In this document: positions 1 through 13,531 of the stretch, piece by piece
How positions within the stretch are numbered: the stretch's first letter is position 1
Layout: every line of letters starts with the position of its first letter
Position numbers and translations under genes: made by a program
From: Rosenbergiella australiborealis
GTDB taxonomy: Bacteria; Pseudomonadota; Gammaproteobacteria; Enterobacterales; Enterobacteriaceae
Assembly (NCBI RefSeq): GCF_018494035.1
Contig: NZ_JABBFO010000013.1
Coordinates: 28,291 to 92,290 of the forward strand
Direction of reading: 5' to 3'
DNA length: 64,000 bases
The notes under the pieces: model-generated
Database searches by the model: none
What the model saw: the letters and a program-made list of their open reading frames with translations, nothing else
Told to the model about the DNA's origin: nothing

Positions 1-2
1 AT

Positions 3-2331
<2,329 letters not shown>

Positions 2332-2685
2332 TTACGACTTGCTGTAAGTTTTTGTTATTTTTCCATTAACATCGATATTAAATTCAAATCGATAATTTTT
2401 TCCATTTATTGTGTAAACCAATCCGTAATCGCTATTATTTACTAATTCCACCTTTATACAGGTATTAGGATATTTTCTAGCTATGCCATCCTCCATAACT
2501 AATGGTGGATGGTAATTATTTACAGAATAACTAAGCATATAAAAACCTACAATATCTCCGGGTTCTGACGCAATACAAATAGAATTTTTAAGCACAACAG
2601 CGTCACCTTTATCACGGAAGACCAACCTATCACCAATGCAACCGGATAGGAAAAAAAGCATAAACGATAAATAGACATATTTCAT
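2332..2685 (-). CDS. Putative immunity lipoprotein next to a decayed effector
   Basis: A 117-residue predicted lipoprotein: the N-terminus is Lys plus a hydrophobic stretch ending in the lipobox LSGC (Cys about residue 16), which suggests an inner- or outer-membrane-anchored periplasmic protein. The rest is a small, beta-rich domain with four further Cys. The ATG (2683-2685) overlaps the TGA of the upstream effector remnant (2685-2687), so the two were translationally coupled. This is typical of effector/immunity pairs, and the sequence resembles small T6SS-associated periplasmic immunity lipoproteins, from memory and not verified. It is intact while its partner is broken. Function is inferred from context only. 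Confidence 0.55.
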   Translation of the reverse strand: MKYVYLSFMLFFLSGCIGDRLVFRDKGDAVVLKNSICIASEPGDIVGFYMLSYSVNNYHPPLVMEDGIARKYPNTCIKVELVNNSDYGLVYTINGKNYRFEFNIDVNGKITKTYSKS

Positions 2686-3111
2686 CACAGAGGAAATCCT
2701 CCAATGACTTTCTGATATTTTACAATCAAAGATTTTTTAGGCTCGGTGTAATCGTAATTTATGTCATTGACTATACGTTTAAAACCGTTAAAACCGAATC
2801 TGATAAGTAACCAATAATCCGCGACAATACTCGCCTGTTGCTCCATGGGGTAACTAGCTAACATTTTTTATCAAGATCGTATTTATCATTTACCGCCTAG
2901 GAAACTAAACCACGAACTTTGACATTCATACTACGCTGATATTGCCAAATATGCATCATTTGATGCATAGCAAAGGGTAAGTAGCGATGTGATAAACCCA
3001 GAACTGATTATATCGGATGTCGTGGCCATAGAGCTCCATTGCCAAGCGAATTTCACCCGTCGTTAATAATCGTAAACCACCTCTTTTAAGCATAGGGACT
3101 CCTTCCCACAT
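2685..3111 (-). pseudogene. Decayed metallopeptidase-like effector (T6SS/VgrG-associated type)
   Basis: Three minus-strand frames read as one ancestral protein: (1) from ATG 3111, GLRLLTTGEIRLAMELYGHD then IRYNQFWVYH; (2) a shifted frame with HQMMHIWQYQRSMNVKVRG; (3) YPMEQQASIVADYWLL to the stop at 2685. The HxxxH followed by W-Q and the downstream EQQASIVADY are typical of zinc-dependent peptidase toxins; the metalloprotease Glu is replaced (HQMMH rather than HEMMH). At least two frameshifts and a stop make it non-functional. The gene end overlaps the start of the lipoprotein gene. Assignment to a T6SS effector is inference from family resemblance. Confidence 0.6.
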
Positions 3112-3689
3112 AACATTTAACCATTTTGTATTAACCTATAACATAAGGCTTTTATGCCCAAAGTATTATGGCTCGACCTCGAAGTTTTCAGATAAGTGCC
3201 CATTAAAAACGGAACCGATACCCATGCCGAAAATGTAGAGATCATGCTGTTTTCCTTGGCGATCGATAGTAACCTTATCGATCTTTAGGTGGAGCGGCTA
3301 TAGGTTTGGATTCTTGAACATATTTTGGGGGTGGAAAACCTTTAGCTTGAGTATGGTTTTTGCTGCCTAACACAGATTCGTATGGATGGGCTTGTGCGGC
3401 GGCTTCCCCCCTCCCTACGTTCTAAAGCGTCCAAAAAACCATCATTATTGGGCTTTTCGGAGTTCCGTGTTACAGTGCGCGGCATTGAAATTCCTTATCC
3501 TATAACCCATCGCGAGATAGGCTCGCACATGAGGGTTTTAGGGGGATGATTTTCGGTCTGTGTTACGGTTTTGTGTTACGCAAGTGAGTGCATCAGTGTT
3601 TTATACTGCGCAAATCCACAGGCAGTTAACCCCCGTAAGGAATGCAATAGTTATATAACCAATTGATTATATAAGATAAAAAAAGGTAA
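3112..3689 (-). pseudogene. Further remnants upstream of the decayed effector, plus yfhL upstream region
   Basis: Minus-strand fragments with no intact ORF: about 3165-3290 reads VTIDRQGKQHDLYIFGMGIG and ends GHLSENFEVEP before a stop; about 3285-3365 reads a proline-rich KGFPPPKYVQESKPIAAPPK piece in another frame. These look like the linker and flank of a secreted effector (VgrG/PAAR-linked type) but are too eroded to name. The last ~150 bases before 3690 are the yfhL upstream region. I saw no RNA gene here. Confidence 0.35.
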
Positions 3690-3698
3690 GTGATTGAA

Positions 3699-3947
3699 GT
3701 GGCTTTACTAATTACAAAAAGCTGTATCAATTGTGATATGTGCGAACCAGAATGTCCTAATCAAGCCATCGCGCTCGGTACAGAGATCTATGAAATCGAT
3801 CCGACTCGTTGCACTGAATGCATCGGGCATTACGAGGCACCGACCTGCCAACGTGTATGTCCTATCACACATACGATCATTCAGGATGCTGCGTGGCAGG
3901 AAACTCGTGAACAGCTATGGGAAAAGTTCGTAATGCTTTACCCATAG
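3699..3947 (+). CDS. yfhL: YfhL-family 2[4Fe-4S] ferredoxin
   Basis: Small electron-transfer protein of the Alvin-type ferredoxin family, with two cluster motifs: CINCDMCEPECP and, later, CTECIGHYEAPTCQRVCP, where the insertion between Cys residues is characteristic of the family. About 82 residues. I choose the GTG at 3699 (VALLITKSCINC, matching E. coli MALLITKKCINC) rather than the GTG at 3690; the AAGG at 3683-3686 is a plausible ribosome binding site for it. It is followed by convergent acpS, as in E. coli. It lies between the decayed effector locus and the pdxJ-acpS end of the rnc operon. Confidence 0.92.
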   Translation: MALLITKSCINCDMCEPECPNQAIALGTEIYEIDPTRCTECIGHYEAPTCQRVCPITHTIIQDAAWQETREQLWEKFVMLYP

Positions 3948-3960
3948 TCGCCAAAATGTT

Positions 3961-4344
3961 TTACTCACTCTCGAAAATAACCGTCGCACAGGCGTAGCGG
4001 CGTTCATCCGCGAGGGTTACATGGTGGTGCTTAATCTGTAATTCCTCAGCAAGTTTCGCGGCTTGTCCAAGAAGTCTTAAACATGGCTTACCGAGAGGAT
4101 TGTTAAAAACTTCAAATTGATTAAACGCTAATCCACTACGGATCCCCGTTCCGAACGCTTTTGCTGCCGCTTCTTTCACCGCAAAACGTTTCGCTAAAAA
4201 CCGTACGGGTTGATGGTGCTGCTGATACTGTAACCATTCACTTTCGGTTAAAACGCGTTTTGCTAACCGGTCACCTGAACGTTCTATCACCTGTTCGATA
4301 CGGGTGATTTCGACAATATCAGTCCCCAGCCCCACGATAGCCAT
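3961..4344 (-). CDS. acpS: Holo-[acyl-carrier-protein] synthase AcpS
   Basis: Transfers the 4'-phosphopantetheine arm of CoA to a Ser of acyl carrier proteins. Motifs seen: GLGTDIVEI at the N-terminus (Mg-binding Asp) and [16 protein letters not shown] start at the ATG at 4344, giving [13 protein letters not shown]; that ATG overlaps the pdxJ stop by one base (TAATG), so translation is coupled. The longer reading from 4368 is not supported by homology. Last gene of the lepA/lepB-rnc-era-recO-pdxJ-acpS string. It is also the only phosphopantetheinyl transferase in this window that could activate the sphingolipid-cluster ACP at 39267. Confidence 0.95.
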   Translation of the reverse strand: MAIVGLGTDIVEITRIEQVIERSGDRLAKRVLTESEWLQYQQHHQPVRFLAKRFAVKEAAAKAFGTGIRSGLAFNQFEVFNNPLGKPCLRLLGQAAKLAEELQIKHHHVTLADERRYACATVIFESE

Positions 4345-5075
4345 TAGCGTCGTGCATCCTGTAAACACTGTTTCATTTCGCGTACGGCATCCGCCAGTCC
4401 ACTGAACAGTGCACGGCCGATTATCGCGTGTCCAATGTTAAGCTCGTAGATCTCCGGTAATGCTGCAATCGCTTGAACGTTATGGTAAGTCAGTCCGTGT
4501 CCAGCATTCACTTTCAGGCCTTTGGACGCCGCGTAGCTCACTGCGACCCGGATACGTTCTAATTCGTTTTCAACTTCCTGAGGATCTTGTGCTTGCGCGT
4601 AAGCCCCGGTATGGATCTCAATAAAAGGCGCTTTTGCCGCAACGGCTGCATCAATTTGTTGAATATCAGGATCGATAAATAATGACACTAAAATTCCCGC
4701 TTGCTGTAAACGAGCCGCCGCGTCATTCATTTTACTCTGCTGCCCCGCAACATCGAGGCCGCCTTCTGTCGTGACCTCTTCACGCTTTTCAGGAACTAAA
4801 CAACAGAAATGTGGCCGGGTTTGGCAGGCAATAGTGAGCATCTCTTCGGTGACGGCCATTTCTAAGTTCATACGTGTTTGAATGGTTGCACGCAATAAGG
4901 CGATATCACGATCAGTAATATGGCGGCGGTCTTCACGTAAATGAACGGTAATACCATCCGCTCCGGCTTGTTCTGCAACAAAGGCCGCTTGTACCGGATC
5001 GGGATATTGCGTGCCCCGTGCATTTCGTACCGTCGCAATATGATCAATATTTACGCCTAAATAAACTTCCGCCAT
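4344..5075 (-). CDS. pdxJ: Pyridoxine 5'-phosphate synthase PdxJ
   Basis: Condenses 1-deoxyxylulose 5-phosphate with 3-amino-2-oxopropyl phosphate in vitamin B6 synthesis. A TIM-barrel protein of 243 residues, the normal length. Recognisable motifs: [16 protein letters not shown] at the N-terminus, [16 protein letters not shown], and the C-terminal [12 protein letters not shown] phosphate-binding region. It is between recO and acpS as in E. coli, with the acpS ATG overlapping its stop. PLP made through this pathway is the cofactor of the serine palmitoyltransferase-like enzyme encoded at 38092. Confidence 0.97.
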   Translation of the reverse strand: MAEVYLGVNIDHIATVRNARGTQYPDPVQAAFVAEQAGADGITVHLREDRRHITDRDIALLRATIQTRMNLEMAVTEEMLTIACQTRPHFCCLVPEKREEVTTEGGLDVAGQQSKMNDAAARLQQAGILVSLFIDPDIQQIDAAVAAKAPFIEIHTGAYAQAQDPQEVENELERIRVAVSYAASKGLKVNAGHGLTYHNVQAIAALPEIYELNIGHAIIGRALFSGLADAVREMKQCLQDARR

Positions 5076-5119
5076 GCTAGACCTCTAAAATAATCACGTA
5101 AAATAAGGGACTGTGTAGG

Positions 5120-5845
5120 TTACCCTTCAGGCTTGTTCACAGGTAATTGAAACTGCCGAAAGAGCGCTTGGCTTTTTAACGGGCGCCCCCCTAAGTAAGG
5201 TTTAAGCGCCATACGTGTAAATCGCTTTGCTGCCCGCAGTGTATCAATTTCTGGAAATTCTCGCTGATAAAATGCTTTTAATTGCCGCCCAGTAAAGGTC
5301 TGCGAAGTAGGCATAACACTTGCTATAAAACCCCGTTCTTGCCGGTAGTTATAGGTCATCTCATCGCTCACTTCTTCACCTGTTCCTGCACAGTGAAGAA
5401 AATCAACGCCATACCCTAGATGCGCTAAAAGTGAAAACTCAAAGCGTCGTAGTGCTGGTTCAGGAGATGAATCGAGTGCGGCAAGGGATTGCAGGCAATG
5501 GAGATAATCAAAGAACAGGGCTGAATAGCCTATTTCCTGTCCGAGAACCCTCATTAGTAGTTCGTTGACGTAAAGTCCGCAGTAGAGATAGGTTCCATTT
5601 AACGGTAATCCCATCGAGACAGGCTCGGCACTGCGTAAGGTTTTAACCTCTCCTTTCCCACTCCAACGCATTAATAGGGGGGTAAAGGGCTGTAGCGCAC
5701 CTTTGAGATTGGAACGGCGTGAACGAGCTCCTTTGGCTAATACCGTGACTCGTCCATCGCTTTCGCTAAAGATATCAAGTAATAAGCTCGTTTCGCTGTA
5801 AGGGCGAGCATGCAAAACAAAAACGCGCTGCCAGCCCTCCATCAA
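5120..5845 (-). CDS. recO: DNA repair protein RecO
   Basis: Recombination mediator that helps RecR load RecA on SSB-coated gaps and anneals ssDNA. 241 residues, family-typical: N-terminal OB fold ([20 protein letters not shown]), then a helical domain. The start lies immediately after the era stop (5846), so the two genes are contiguous. Either Met 1 or Met 2 could initiate. Enterobacterial RecO lacks the full zinc-finger Cys set seen in Deinococcus, and only scattered Cys are seen here. Confidence 0.95.
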   Translation of the reverse strand: MMEGWQRVFVLHARPYSETSLLLDIFSESDGRVTVLAKGARSRRSNLKGALQPFTPLLMRWSGKGEVKTLRSAEPVSMGLPLNGTYLYCGLYVNELLMRVLGQEIGYSALFFDYLHCLQSLAALDSSPEPALRRFEFSLLAHLGYGVDFLHCAGTGEEVSDEMTYNYRQERGFIASVMPTSQTFTGRQLKAFYQREFPEIDTLRAAKRFTRMALKPYLGGRPLKSQALFRQFQLPVNKPEG

Positions 5846-7501
<1,656 letters not shown>

Positions 7502-7517
7502 AGTAGTAAAATATATA

Positions 7518-7543
7518 GGTCGAGTTCATCCCTGAACTCGACC
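7518..7543 (-). terminator. Hairpin after lepB (possible attenuator or processing site)
   Basis: An 11-bp perfect stem (7518-7528 with 7533-7543) with a four-base loop lies just after the lepB stop and before the rnc leader hairpin. On the minus strand it is followed by an A/T-rich tract without a clean U-run, so partial termination or RNA processing between lepB and rnc is more likely than full termination. Confidence 0.45.
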
Positions 7544-7547
7544 ACCA

Positions 7548-8519
7548 TCAATGGATACTGCCAATACGACTCAGTCTTACACCCGTTGGCCATTGACCTT
7601 CTTGCTTGTCAAAGCTCATCCAAATAGCAACGGCCTTACCAACAAGATTTTTCTCTGGGACGAATCCCCAATAACGGCTATCTGCGCTGTTATCACGGTT
7701 ATCACCCATCATAAAATATTCACCCGCTGGCACAATCCAAGTTGCCGGTGGTTGCCCTTCCTGCTGGTAATAATCGCCCACTTGGCTTTGCGCTTGATTA
7801 ACTAAAAGGATATTGTGCGTCACATCACCCAAGGTTTCTTGACGTTCACCCAATTGCAATCCACCCGGTAACATACCCGCTTTAGAGATCTGATAAAAGC
7901 CATTCCCCACTTCATTACCATCAAATCCGCTGAAGGTTTGTAGAAAATCACTCTTTTCCATAGGCGAGTAGCTAATGGTAACAGGTGCTTCACAATGCCC
8001 TTCTCCACATCCAGGTGTGACTGACACGGTTTTGCTAAACGGGTCGAATACAATTTTGTCACCCGGTAAACCAATTACGCGTTTGATGTAATCAACCGAA
8101 GGGTTTTTCGGGTATTTAAACACGACAATATCACCACGTTTAGGATGTCCTGTCGGAATTAACGTCGTTTGTGTGATCGGATCCTTCAATCCGTAGGCAA
8201 ATTTTTCCACTAGGATAAAGTCACCGATTAATAAAGTCGGCATCATTGATCCTGAAGGGATCTGAAATGGCTCATAGATAAACGAACGAACGATAAACAC
8301 AATCGCGAGCACCGGAAATACTGATACCGATGTCTCAACCCAGTTTGGCTGACGCGCGACATTGTCTAAAGCGGCTTTATCTAGCGTATTAGCCGCCTGA
8401 TCTTGTGCCTGTTGGCGCTTGGCACGACGTACAGGTGCCCATTTAAACTTATCCAGACACCAAACTATGCCCGTAATTAGCGTCGCAAGTGCTAAAATCA
8501 GTGCAAACATATTTGCCAT
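7548..8519 (-). CDS. lepB: Signal peptidase I (LepB)
   Basis: Inner-membrane serine protease that removes signal peptides. 323 residues from ATG 8519 (MANMFALILALATLIT). Two N-terminal membrane segments are visible. The catalytic Ser is in IPSGSMMPTLLIGD, the catalytic Lys in YIKRVIGLPGDKI, and the conserved GDNRDNSADSRYWG box precedes the C-terminus. Directly downstream of lepA on the same strand (16 bases), the usual lepA-lepB operon. Confidence 0.97.
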   Translation of the reverse strand: MANMFALILALATLITGIVWCLDKFKWAPVRRAKRQQAQDQAANTLDKAALDNVARQPNWVETSVSVFPVLAIVFIVRSFIYEPFQIPSGSMMPTLLIGDFILVEKFAYGLKDPITQTTLIPTGHPKRGDIVVFKYPKNPSVDYIKRVIGLPGDKIVFDPFSKTVSVTPGCGEGHCEAPVTISYSPMEKSDFLQTFSGFDGNEVGNGFYQISKAGMLPGGLQLGERQETLGDVTHNILLVNQAQSQVGDYYQQEGQPPATWIVPAGEYFMMGDNRDNSADSRYWGFVPEKNLVGKAVAIWMSFDKQEGQWPTGVRLSRIGSIH

Positions 8520-8535
8520 GACCAATCCTTTTTAA

Positions 8536-10329
8536 TTAATCTTTACCAACATGCAGAATTGCTAAGAAGGCTTCTTGCGGTAATTCTACATTACCGACCT
8601 GTTTCATTCTCTTCTTACCATCTTTTTGCTTCTGTAGCAGTTTCTTCTTACGACTCACGTCACCGCCATAACACTTCGCTAACACGTTTTTACGTAATTG
8701 TTTGACCGTAGAACGCGCTATGATGTGGTTACCAATTGCTGCTTGAATAGCAATATCGAATTGTTGACGAGGAATCAGCTCTTTCATTTTCTCAACCAAT
8801 TCACGACCACGTGATTGAGAATTATCACGGTGCGTAATCAGTGCCAAAGCATCAACACGCTCTGCGTTAATCATGACATCTACACGAACCATGTCAGAGG
8901 TTTGGAAACGCTTAAAGTTATAGTCTAATGACGCATAACCCCGCGAGGTGGATTTAATACGATCAAAGAAATCTAAAACCACTTCCGCCATTGGAATATC
9001 ATAGGTTAAAGCGACTTGATTACCGTGATAAACCATATTGGTCTGAACACCACGCTTTTCGACACAGAGCGTAATCACATTACCAAGGTATTCCTGCGGT
9101 AATAACATATGACATTCAGCAATCGGTTCACGCAGTTCTTCGATGTTATTTAACGGAGGTAACTTCGCTGGACTATCGACATAAAGGGTTTCTCCACCCG
9201 TTGTGATCACTTCATAGACAACTGTCGGCGCAGTAGTAATCAGATCCAAGTCATATTCACGTTCCAAACGCTCTTGGATGATTTCCATATGCAACAAGCC
9301 AAGGAAACCACAACGGAAACCAAATCCTAACGCGGTTGAACTTTCTGGCTCGTAAAACAGCGATGCATCATTAAGGCTCAATTTGCCCAGTGCATCACGA
9401 AAGTTTTCGTAATCATCAGAACTGACTGGGAATAATCCAGCATAGACTTGCGGTTTTACCTTTTTGAAACCCGGCAGAGGCTTGTCTGCAGAATATTTTG
9501 CCGCAGTCAGGGTATCACCTACCGGCGCGCCAAGAATATCTTTAATGGCACAGACTAACCAGCCAACTTCTCCACTACGTAGTTCATCACGGTCAACGCG
9601 CTTTGGCGTAAAGATCCCAAGACGGTCGGCGTTGTAAACTTGCCCCGTACTCATCACTTTGATCTTGTCGCCTTTACGCAAAATACCATTCTTCACACGG
9701 ACTAGAGAGACTACCCCTAAGTAGTTATCAAACCACGAGTCTATAATCAGCGCTTGTAGAGGCGCATCAATATCCCCTTCAGGAGGTGGAATATCTCGCA
9801 CTAAGCGCTCTAACACTTCAGGAACGCCCAGCCCGGTTTTTGCTGAACATCTCACTGCATCCGTCGCATCAATACCGACAATATCTTCTATCTCTTGTGA
9901 AACACGATCAGGGTCAGCAGCGGGAAGGTCAATTTTATTTAGTACTGGTACGACTTCAAGATCCATGTCCAACGCGGTATAGCAGTTAGCAAGAGTTTGT
10001 GCTTCAACCCCCTGACCTGCATCAACGACTAACAATGCGCCTTCACAAGCCGCAAGAGAACGTGATACTTCGTAAGAGAAGTCAACGTGTCCCGGCGTAT
10101 CAATGAAGTTAAGTTGATAAATTTCGCCATTTTTTGCGTGATAATCAAGGGTAACGCTTTGCGCTTTGATGGTAATTCCACGCTCACGCTCAAGATCCAT
10201 AGAGTCGAGCACTTGTGCTGCCATTTCGCGATCACTCAAACCACCACAGGTTTGAATTAAACGGTCAGATAACGTAGATTTTCCGTGGTCGATATGCGCA
10301 ATGATGGAGAAATTTCTTATATTCTTCAT
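8536..10329 (-). CDS. lepA: Elongation factor 4 (LepA)
   Basis: Ribosome-associated translational GTPase. 597 residues from ATG 10329 ([19 protein letters not shown]), close to E. coli's 599; two upstream ATGs (10347, 10359) are in frame but not conserved. G motifs [16 protein letters not shown] and NKIDLP are intact. The C-terminal LepA-specific domain ends with the Lys/Arg-rich [20 protein letters not shown]. First gene of the lepA-lepB pair. Confidence 0.98.
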   Translation of the reverse strand: MKNIRNFSIIAHIDHGKSTLSDRLIQTCGGLSDREMAAQVLDSMDLERERGITIKAQSVTLDYHAKNGEIYQLNFIDTPGHVDFSYEVSRSLAACEGALLVVDAGQGVEAQTLANCYTALDMDLEVVPVLNKIDLPAADPDRVSQEIEDIVGIDATDAVRCSAKTGLGVPEVLERLVRDIPPPEGDIDAPLQALIIDSWFDNYLGVVSLVRVKNGILRKGDKIKVMSTGQVYNADRLGIFTPKRVDRDELRSGEVGWLVCAIKDILGAPVGDTLTAAKYSADKPLPGFKKVKPQVYAGLFPVSSDDYENFRDALGKLSLNDASLFYEPESSTALGFGFRCGFLGLLHMEIIQERLEREYDLDLITTAPTVVYEVITTGGETLYVDSPAKLPPLNNIEELREPIAECHMLLPQEYLGNVITLCVEKRGVQTNMVYHGNQVALTYDIPMAEVVLDFFDRIKSTSRGYASLDYNFKRFQTSDMVRVDVMINAERVDALALITHRDNSQSRGRELVEKMKELIPRQQFDIAIQAAIGNHIIARSTVKQLRKNVLAKCYGGDVSRKKKLLQKQKDGKKRMKQVGNVELPQEAFLAILHVGKD

Positions 10330-10572
10330 ATCCGGGGATTTTTTCATAGTTTCCTGCAAAATTTATTCAGGTGGACACATAAATGGACCCATGAGGCATG
10401 TACCCACTTTTTTACTGCCGAGCATATTACACGACCGTGGCAAAGACGTCAGCATATCAACTACGTTGTAGCGCTTTTTTTTAAGACAATTTATAGGGGC
10501 ATCGCGGAGTAAGGCGTAATAAAAACCGCTTTATTGTTAAAAGCGGCTTATTCATTTACATTCTGCAGAATA
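10330..10572. other. lepA upstream region and rseC trailer
   Basis: A 243-base gap between rseC and lepA, both on the minus strand. It contains a terminator hairpin (listed separately) next to rseC and presumably the lepA promoter. No clear -35/-10 pair could be picked. A 75-codon plus-strand frame here shows no family features and is not called. Confidence 0.5.
10521..10550 (-). terminator. Rho-independent terminator of the rpoE-rseABC operon
   Basis: A GC-rich stem (ccgcttt with aaagcgg) is followed on the minus strand by five T residues (AAAAA at 10521-10525 on plus), just past the rseC stop at 10573. Confidence 0.7.
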
Positions 10573-11052
10573 CTACGATGAGTGAGAAGAAGGGATCGAT
10601 TCAACCCGCAATTGGTCTGGACCTAAAGCAACAGTTAAAATAATCGGCTGAAATGCATGTTTATCACCGACTAATTTTGACAAGCACTTCGCAACAAAAA
10701 AACCACTCACTCCCCCCATCAATGCTCCAGCGGCACTGGCTAAGTCAGTATTGAACCAGTACTGAAATAATCCAGCGCCAATAAACAGTCCAAGGAGTGG
10801 TGTAATATACACCATCAATGCAGAACTTAAGAGGCTACTTTCTTCAATACCGAGTTCAATGCGCTGCCCCGGTTGCAAAACCTGTTCACTCTTAACCTGC
10901 ATGACATGAGCATCTTTAGGACCAAGTTTATTTAACATCTGGCTGCCACACCCTTTGCGCGCAGAACAACTGTTACAGGTTGTTTTCGCCTCAGTATGCA
11001 GTGTCGCCACGCCTTGATGCCACGACACGACGGTCGCCCATTCTCTCATCAT
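10573..11052 (-). CDS. rseC: SoxR-reducing system / sigma-E regulatory protein RseC
   Basis: Inner-membrane protein, 159 residues, the same as E. coli. The N-terminal cytoplasmic part carries the Cys cluster CNSCSARKGCGSQ; two membrane helices follow in the middle (SALMVYITPLLGLFIGAGLF and AGALMGGVSGFFVAKCL). It has been linked to reduction of SoxR and, weakly, to sigma-E control. It is the last gene of the rpoE operon, two bases after rseB. Confidence 0.95.
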   Translation of the reverse strand: MMREWATVVSWHQGVATLHTEAKTTCNSCSARKGCGSQMLNKLGPKDAHVMQVKSEQVLQPGQRIELGIEESSLLSSALMVYITPLLGLFIGAGLFQYWFNTDLASAAGALMGGVSGFFVAKCLSKLVGDKHAFQPIILTVALGPDQLRVESIPSSHSS

Positions 11053-11054
11053 CG

Positions 11055-12041
11055 TTAATCACCCGTATTGACTGTGTCGGCAATGCGTTTGGCTGTGTCA
11101 CGAGGAAGTTCACCCACAACGCTAATTTCCTTATTATTACGTATTTCAACGTAAAGGGTGCGACGTCCAGTGCTGTAGGACTGTGGCGACGTCGTCTCGC
11201 TGGCAGGAGACACATTAACGGTAAAAGTGAACAAACCGTCGGAATAGAGGCGCGATTCGATGTTTTTTGCCAACGCAGGAACATGGCGCTGACTTTGGGA
11301 AAGTAGCATTACACCAGCAGGTAGCCAACCTGGAGTCCAGCTTAATTTAGCATTGGAACCCTTAGGCAGCGAAGTGATTTCGGGGGGAAGTTTAGCGTTA
11401 ACCAGCGGCGACATAACCTGCTGCAATTGATCATCGACAGCAAAATCAACCACCTGAAACTGCTCAATGGTTTCACCCTCTTGCGATAACAAATCAGCAC
11501 GCAGCGGTAGTCCAGAATCGCTATCGAGCCACACTGCATAGCTAAAGCGCGAACCATCTTTCGAGACGATACGCACAACGTCACAGAGCCTATCAGCGAC
11601 CCTTGAACGTCCTACACTAATAAAGTTATAGTAATTTTTAAGCCGATCAAAGTCCGCAAATAAGATAGCCGGTAAACCATCAATAATATGATCACCCGGC
11701 AGAGTAAAAGGATCCACTCCCGAACTCGCATCAAAATAGCTGATCGCATTACTGCGCTGGATCACCTCGCGACGCGGGCCGTCCATCTGCAATAACTGTG
11801 CATAAACATGTTGGTCCACCAATGCATGACGGTAGCGCAGTGACTCAATACCTTGTTCAGTGATATTGATGTATGAAAGCTGATAGTTAAGCGTATTCAC
11901 CGCTTTATCCATCTGCTGTAACATTACAAAAGGACTGATCGGCTTAGCAACTATCGGATTCGGACTCTCCTGAGCAAACAGAGAGAAAGAAGATAACAAG
12001 CTGCCGCATAACACGGCAGAATAGAGACGTTTACCTTTCAT
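11055..12041 (-). CDS. rseB: Sigma-E regulatory protein RseB
   Basis: Periplasmic sensor that binds RseA and shields it from DegS, and is displaced by mislocalised LPS. 328 residues with a Sec signal peptide (hydrophobic SAVLCGSLLSSFSLFAQ). The large MucB/RseB N-terminal domain is recognisable in ESLRYRHALVDQ and LLQMDGPRREVIQR; the C-terminal domain contains ESRLYSDGLFTFTVNV. The ATG overlaps the rseA stop by one base. Confidence 0.96.
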   Translation of the reverse strand: MKGKRLYSAVLCGSLLSSFSLFAQESPNPIVAKPISPFVMLQQMDKAVNTLNYQLSYINITEQGIESLRYRHALVDQHVYAQLLQMDGPRREVIQRSNAISYFDASSGVDPFTLPGDHIIDGLPAILFADFDRLKNYYNFISVGRSRVADRLCDVVRIVSKDGSRFSYAVWLDSDSGLPLRADLLSQEGETIEQFQVVDFAVDDQLQQVMSPLVNAKLPPEITSLPKGSNAKLSWTPGWLPAGVMLLSQSQRHVPALAKNIESRLYSDGLFTFTVNVSPASETTSPQSYSTGRRTLYVEIRNNKEISVVGELPRDTAKRIADTVNTGD

Positions 12042-12682
12042 TATTGATGAATAGTGCCCGAATACTGTTGTTTATCAAGAACAGAGGTAGTTACCGGTGA
12101 GCCGTTACCATTATTTAAACGGCGTTGCAGTTCGTAGTCTTGGAACATCGCATTGACACGAACACGCTGCTCTTGAACTTGGTTGGTTGACGAAGACTTT
12201 TCAAACATATCTCCTGGCACTCCTAGGCTTACTGGAGAGGCTTTTCCCATCATAGGCAGCGTATTAAAAACAGGAGTATCTTGGTTGTCTGAGGATGCTC
12301 CCTCGCCGGTACGGTTATAGTGCTGTACCCCAACAATAACGACCATCGATACACAAGCCGCAACACCTATTTGCGCCAATTGTGCACCCCACCCCCCTGC
12401 TTTCGAGAAAAAGCCCATTTTACGCCAGCGTGAAGGCTCAGGTTGGTTTTCGGTGATTAATGGTGTAACCCTGCTTGAGCTTGGCTCCTGTGCAATCGCT
12501 TCAGTCACTTTAGCGGCGATATCAAAATGAACGACTTGTCCTAGATCGCTGCGCAACGTATCACGAACCAGATGGTAACGTTCCCAGCTAGCTTGTAACT
12601 TAGTATCTTTAGAAAGTTCTGTGAGTAAAGACTGATCTAAGGCTTCGCCATCCATTAAAGCGGAAAGTTGCTCTTTCTGCAT
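12041..12682 (-). CDS. rseA: Anti-sigma-E factor RseA
   Basis: Single-pass inner-membrane anti-sigma factor, 213 residues. The N-terminal sigma-E-binding domain begins MQKEQLSALMDGEALDQSLL. A membrane helix lies near the centre (QIGVAACVSMVVIVGVQ), and the periplasmic C-terminus, cut by DegS in E. coli, ends QQYSGTIHQ. It lies between rpoE and rseB and is co-transcribed with both. Confidence 0.96.
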   Translation of the reverse strand: MQKEQLSALMDGEALDQSLLTELSKDTKLQASWERYHLVRDTLRSDLGQVVHFDIAAKVTEAIAQEPSSSRVTPLITENQPEPSRWRKMGFFSKAGGWGAQLAQIGVAACVSMVVIVGVQHYNRTGEGASSDNQDTPVFNTLPMMGKASPVSLGVPGDMFEKSSSTNQVQEQRVRVNAMFQDYELQRRLNNGNGSPVTTSVLDKQQYSGTIHQ

Positions 12683-12719
12683 ACCTTAATACCCTTTAGG
12701 TAGTCACCCCGCCACGCAC

Positions 12720-13295
12720 CTAGCGTTGCAGTAGTGGTTGAACTTTATTATCAATCGCCTCACGCGCACGGAAAATACGTGAACGCACAGTGCCAACGGG
12801 GCACTCCATAATTTCAGCGATTTCCTCATAACTCAATCCATCCAATTCACGAAGCGTAATCGCCATACGTAAATCTTCAGGGAGTGTTTCAATGGTTCTG
12901 AAAACGATCTGCTTCAATTCATCAGACAACATTAAGTTCTCAGGGTTCGATATTTCTTTCAGTGCCCCGGCGGCTTCAAAATTTTCCGCATCACTGGCAT
13001 CCACATCGCTTGACGGAGGACGGCGACCTTGAGCCACAAGATAATTTTTAGCCGTGTTCACCGCTATGCGGTAAAGCCACGTATAAAAGGCACTATCACC
13101 ACGAAAAGACTCCAAAGCACGATAAGCCTTAATAAATGATTCTTGTACTACATCTGGCACGTCCCCTGGCGGAACATAACGTGTCACTAAACTGGCAACT
13201 TTATGTTGGTAGCGTAAAACCAGTAAATTGAACGACTTTTGATCCCCTTTCTGGACCCGTTCTACCAGAACTTGATCCGTTAACTGCTCGCTCAT
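12720..13295 (-). CDS. rpoE: RNA polymerase sigma-E factor
   Basis: Extracytoplasmic stress sigma factor of group 4, 191 residues from ATG 13295 (MSEQLTDQVLVERVQKG). Region 2 holds PGDVPDVVQESFIKAYRALE and FYTWLYRIAVNTAKNYLV; region 4 holds LRELDGLSYEEIAEIMECP. Nearly identical to E. coli. A sigma-E-type promoter precedes it (13374-13400), indicating autoregulation. E. coli has nadB divergent on the other side; here trmN6 follows directly. Confidence 0.98.
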   Translation of the reverse strand: MSEQLTDQVLVERVQKGDQKSFNLLVLRYQHKVASLVTRYVPPGDVPDVVQESFIKAYRALESFRGDSAFYTWLYRIAVNTAKNYLVAQGRRPPSSDVDASDAENFEAAGALKEISNPENLMLSDELKQIVFRTIETLPEDLRMAITLRELDGLSYEEIAEIMECPVGTVRSRIFRAREAIDNKVQPLLQR

Positions 13296-13373
13296 CTGAG
13301 GCTCTGTCCTCATAAAATAATCAATTCGTAACCACCCTTCGCAACAACGCCACAGCCTTTAGCGAGCCCGAGG

Positions 13374-13400
13374 TTGGAACTGAATAATAATCAAAAGTTC
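13374..13400 (-). promoter_or_regulatory. Candidate sigma-E promoter of rpoE
   Basis: The minus strand carries GAACTT (13395-13400 on plus as AAGTTC), a 16-base spacer and TCCAA (13374-13378). This matches the sigma-E pattern GAACTT-N16-TCNNA. It lies 79 bases upstream of the rpoE ATG, consistent with the autoregulated promoter known in E. coli. Confidence 0.65.
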
Positions 13401-13531
13401 ACTGAAACTTATGTAAATTGTTATTCTCACCCTACAACGATGAAATAATAGCGATAATGATCTGCATATCTAAAGGGCAATTTACCTGATTAACCATGAA
13501 GTTTCATATTTTTATCAGTATAGATGACAGC

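Noticed and set aside
10285-10512. Plus-strand 75-codon frame upstream of lepA
   Set aside because: Antisense to the lepA start and leader, without family features.
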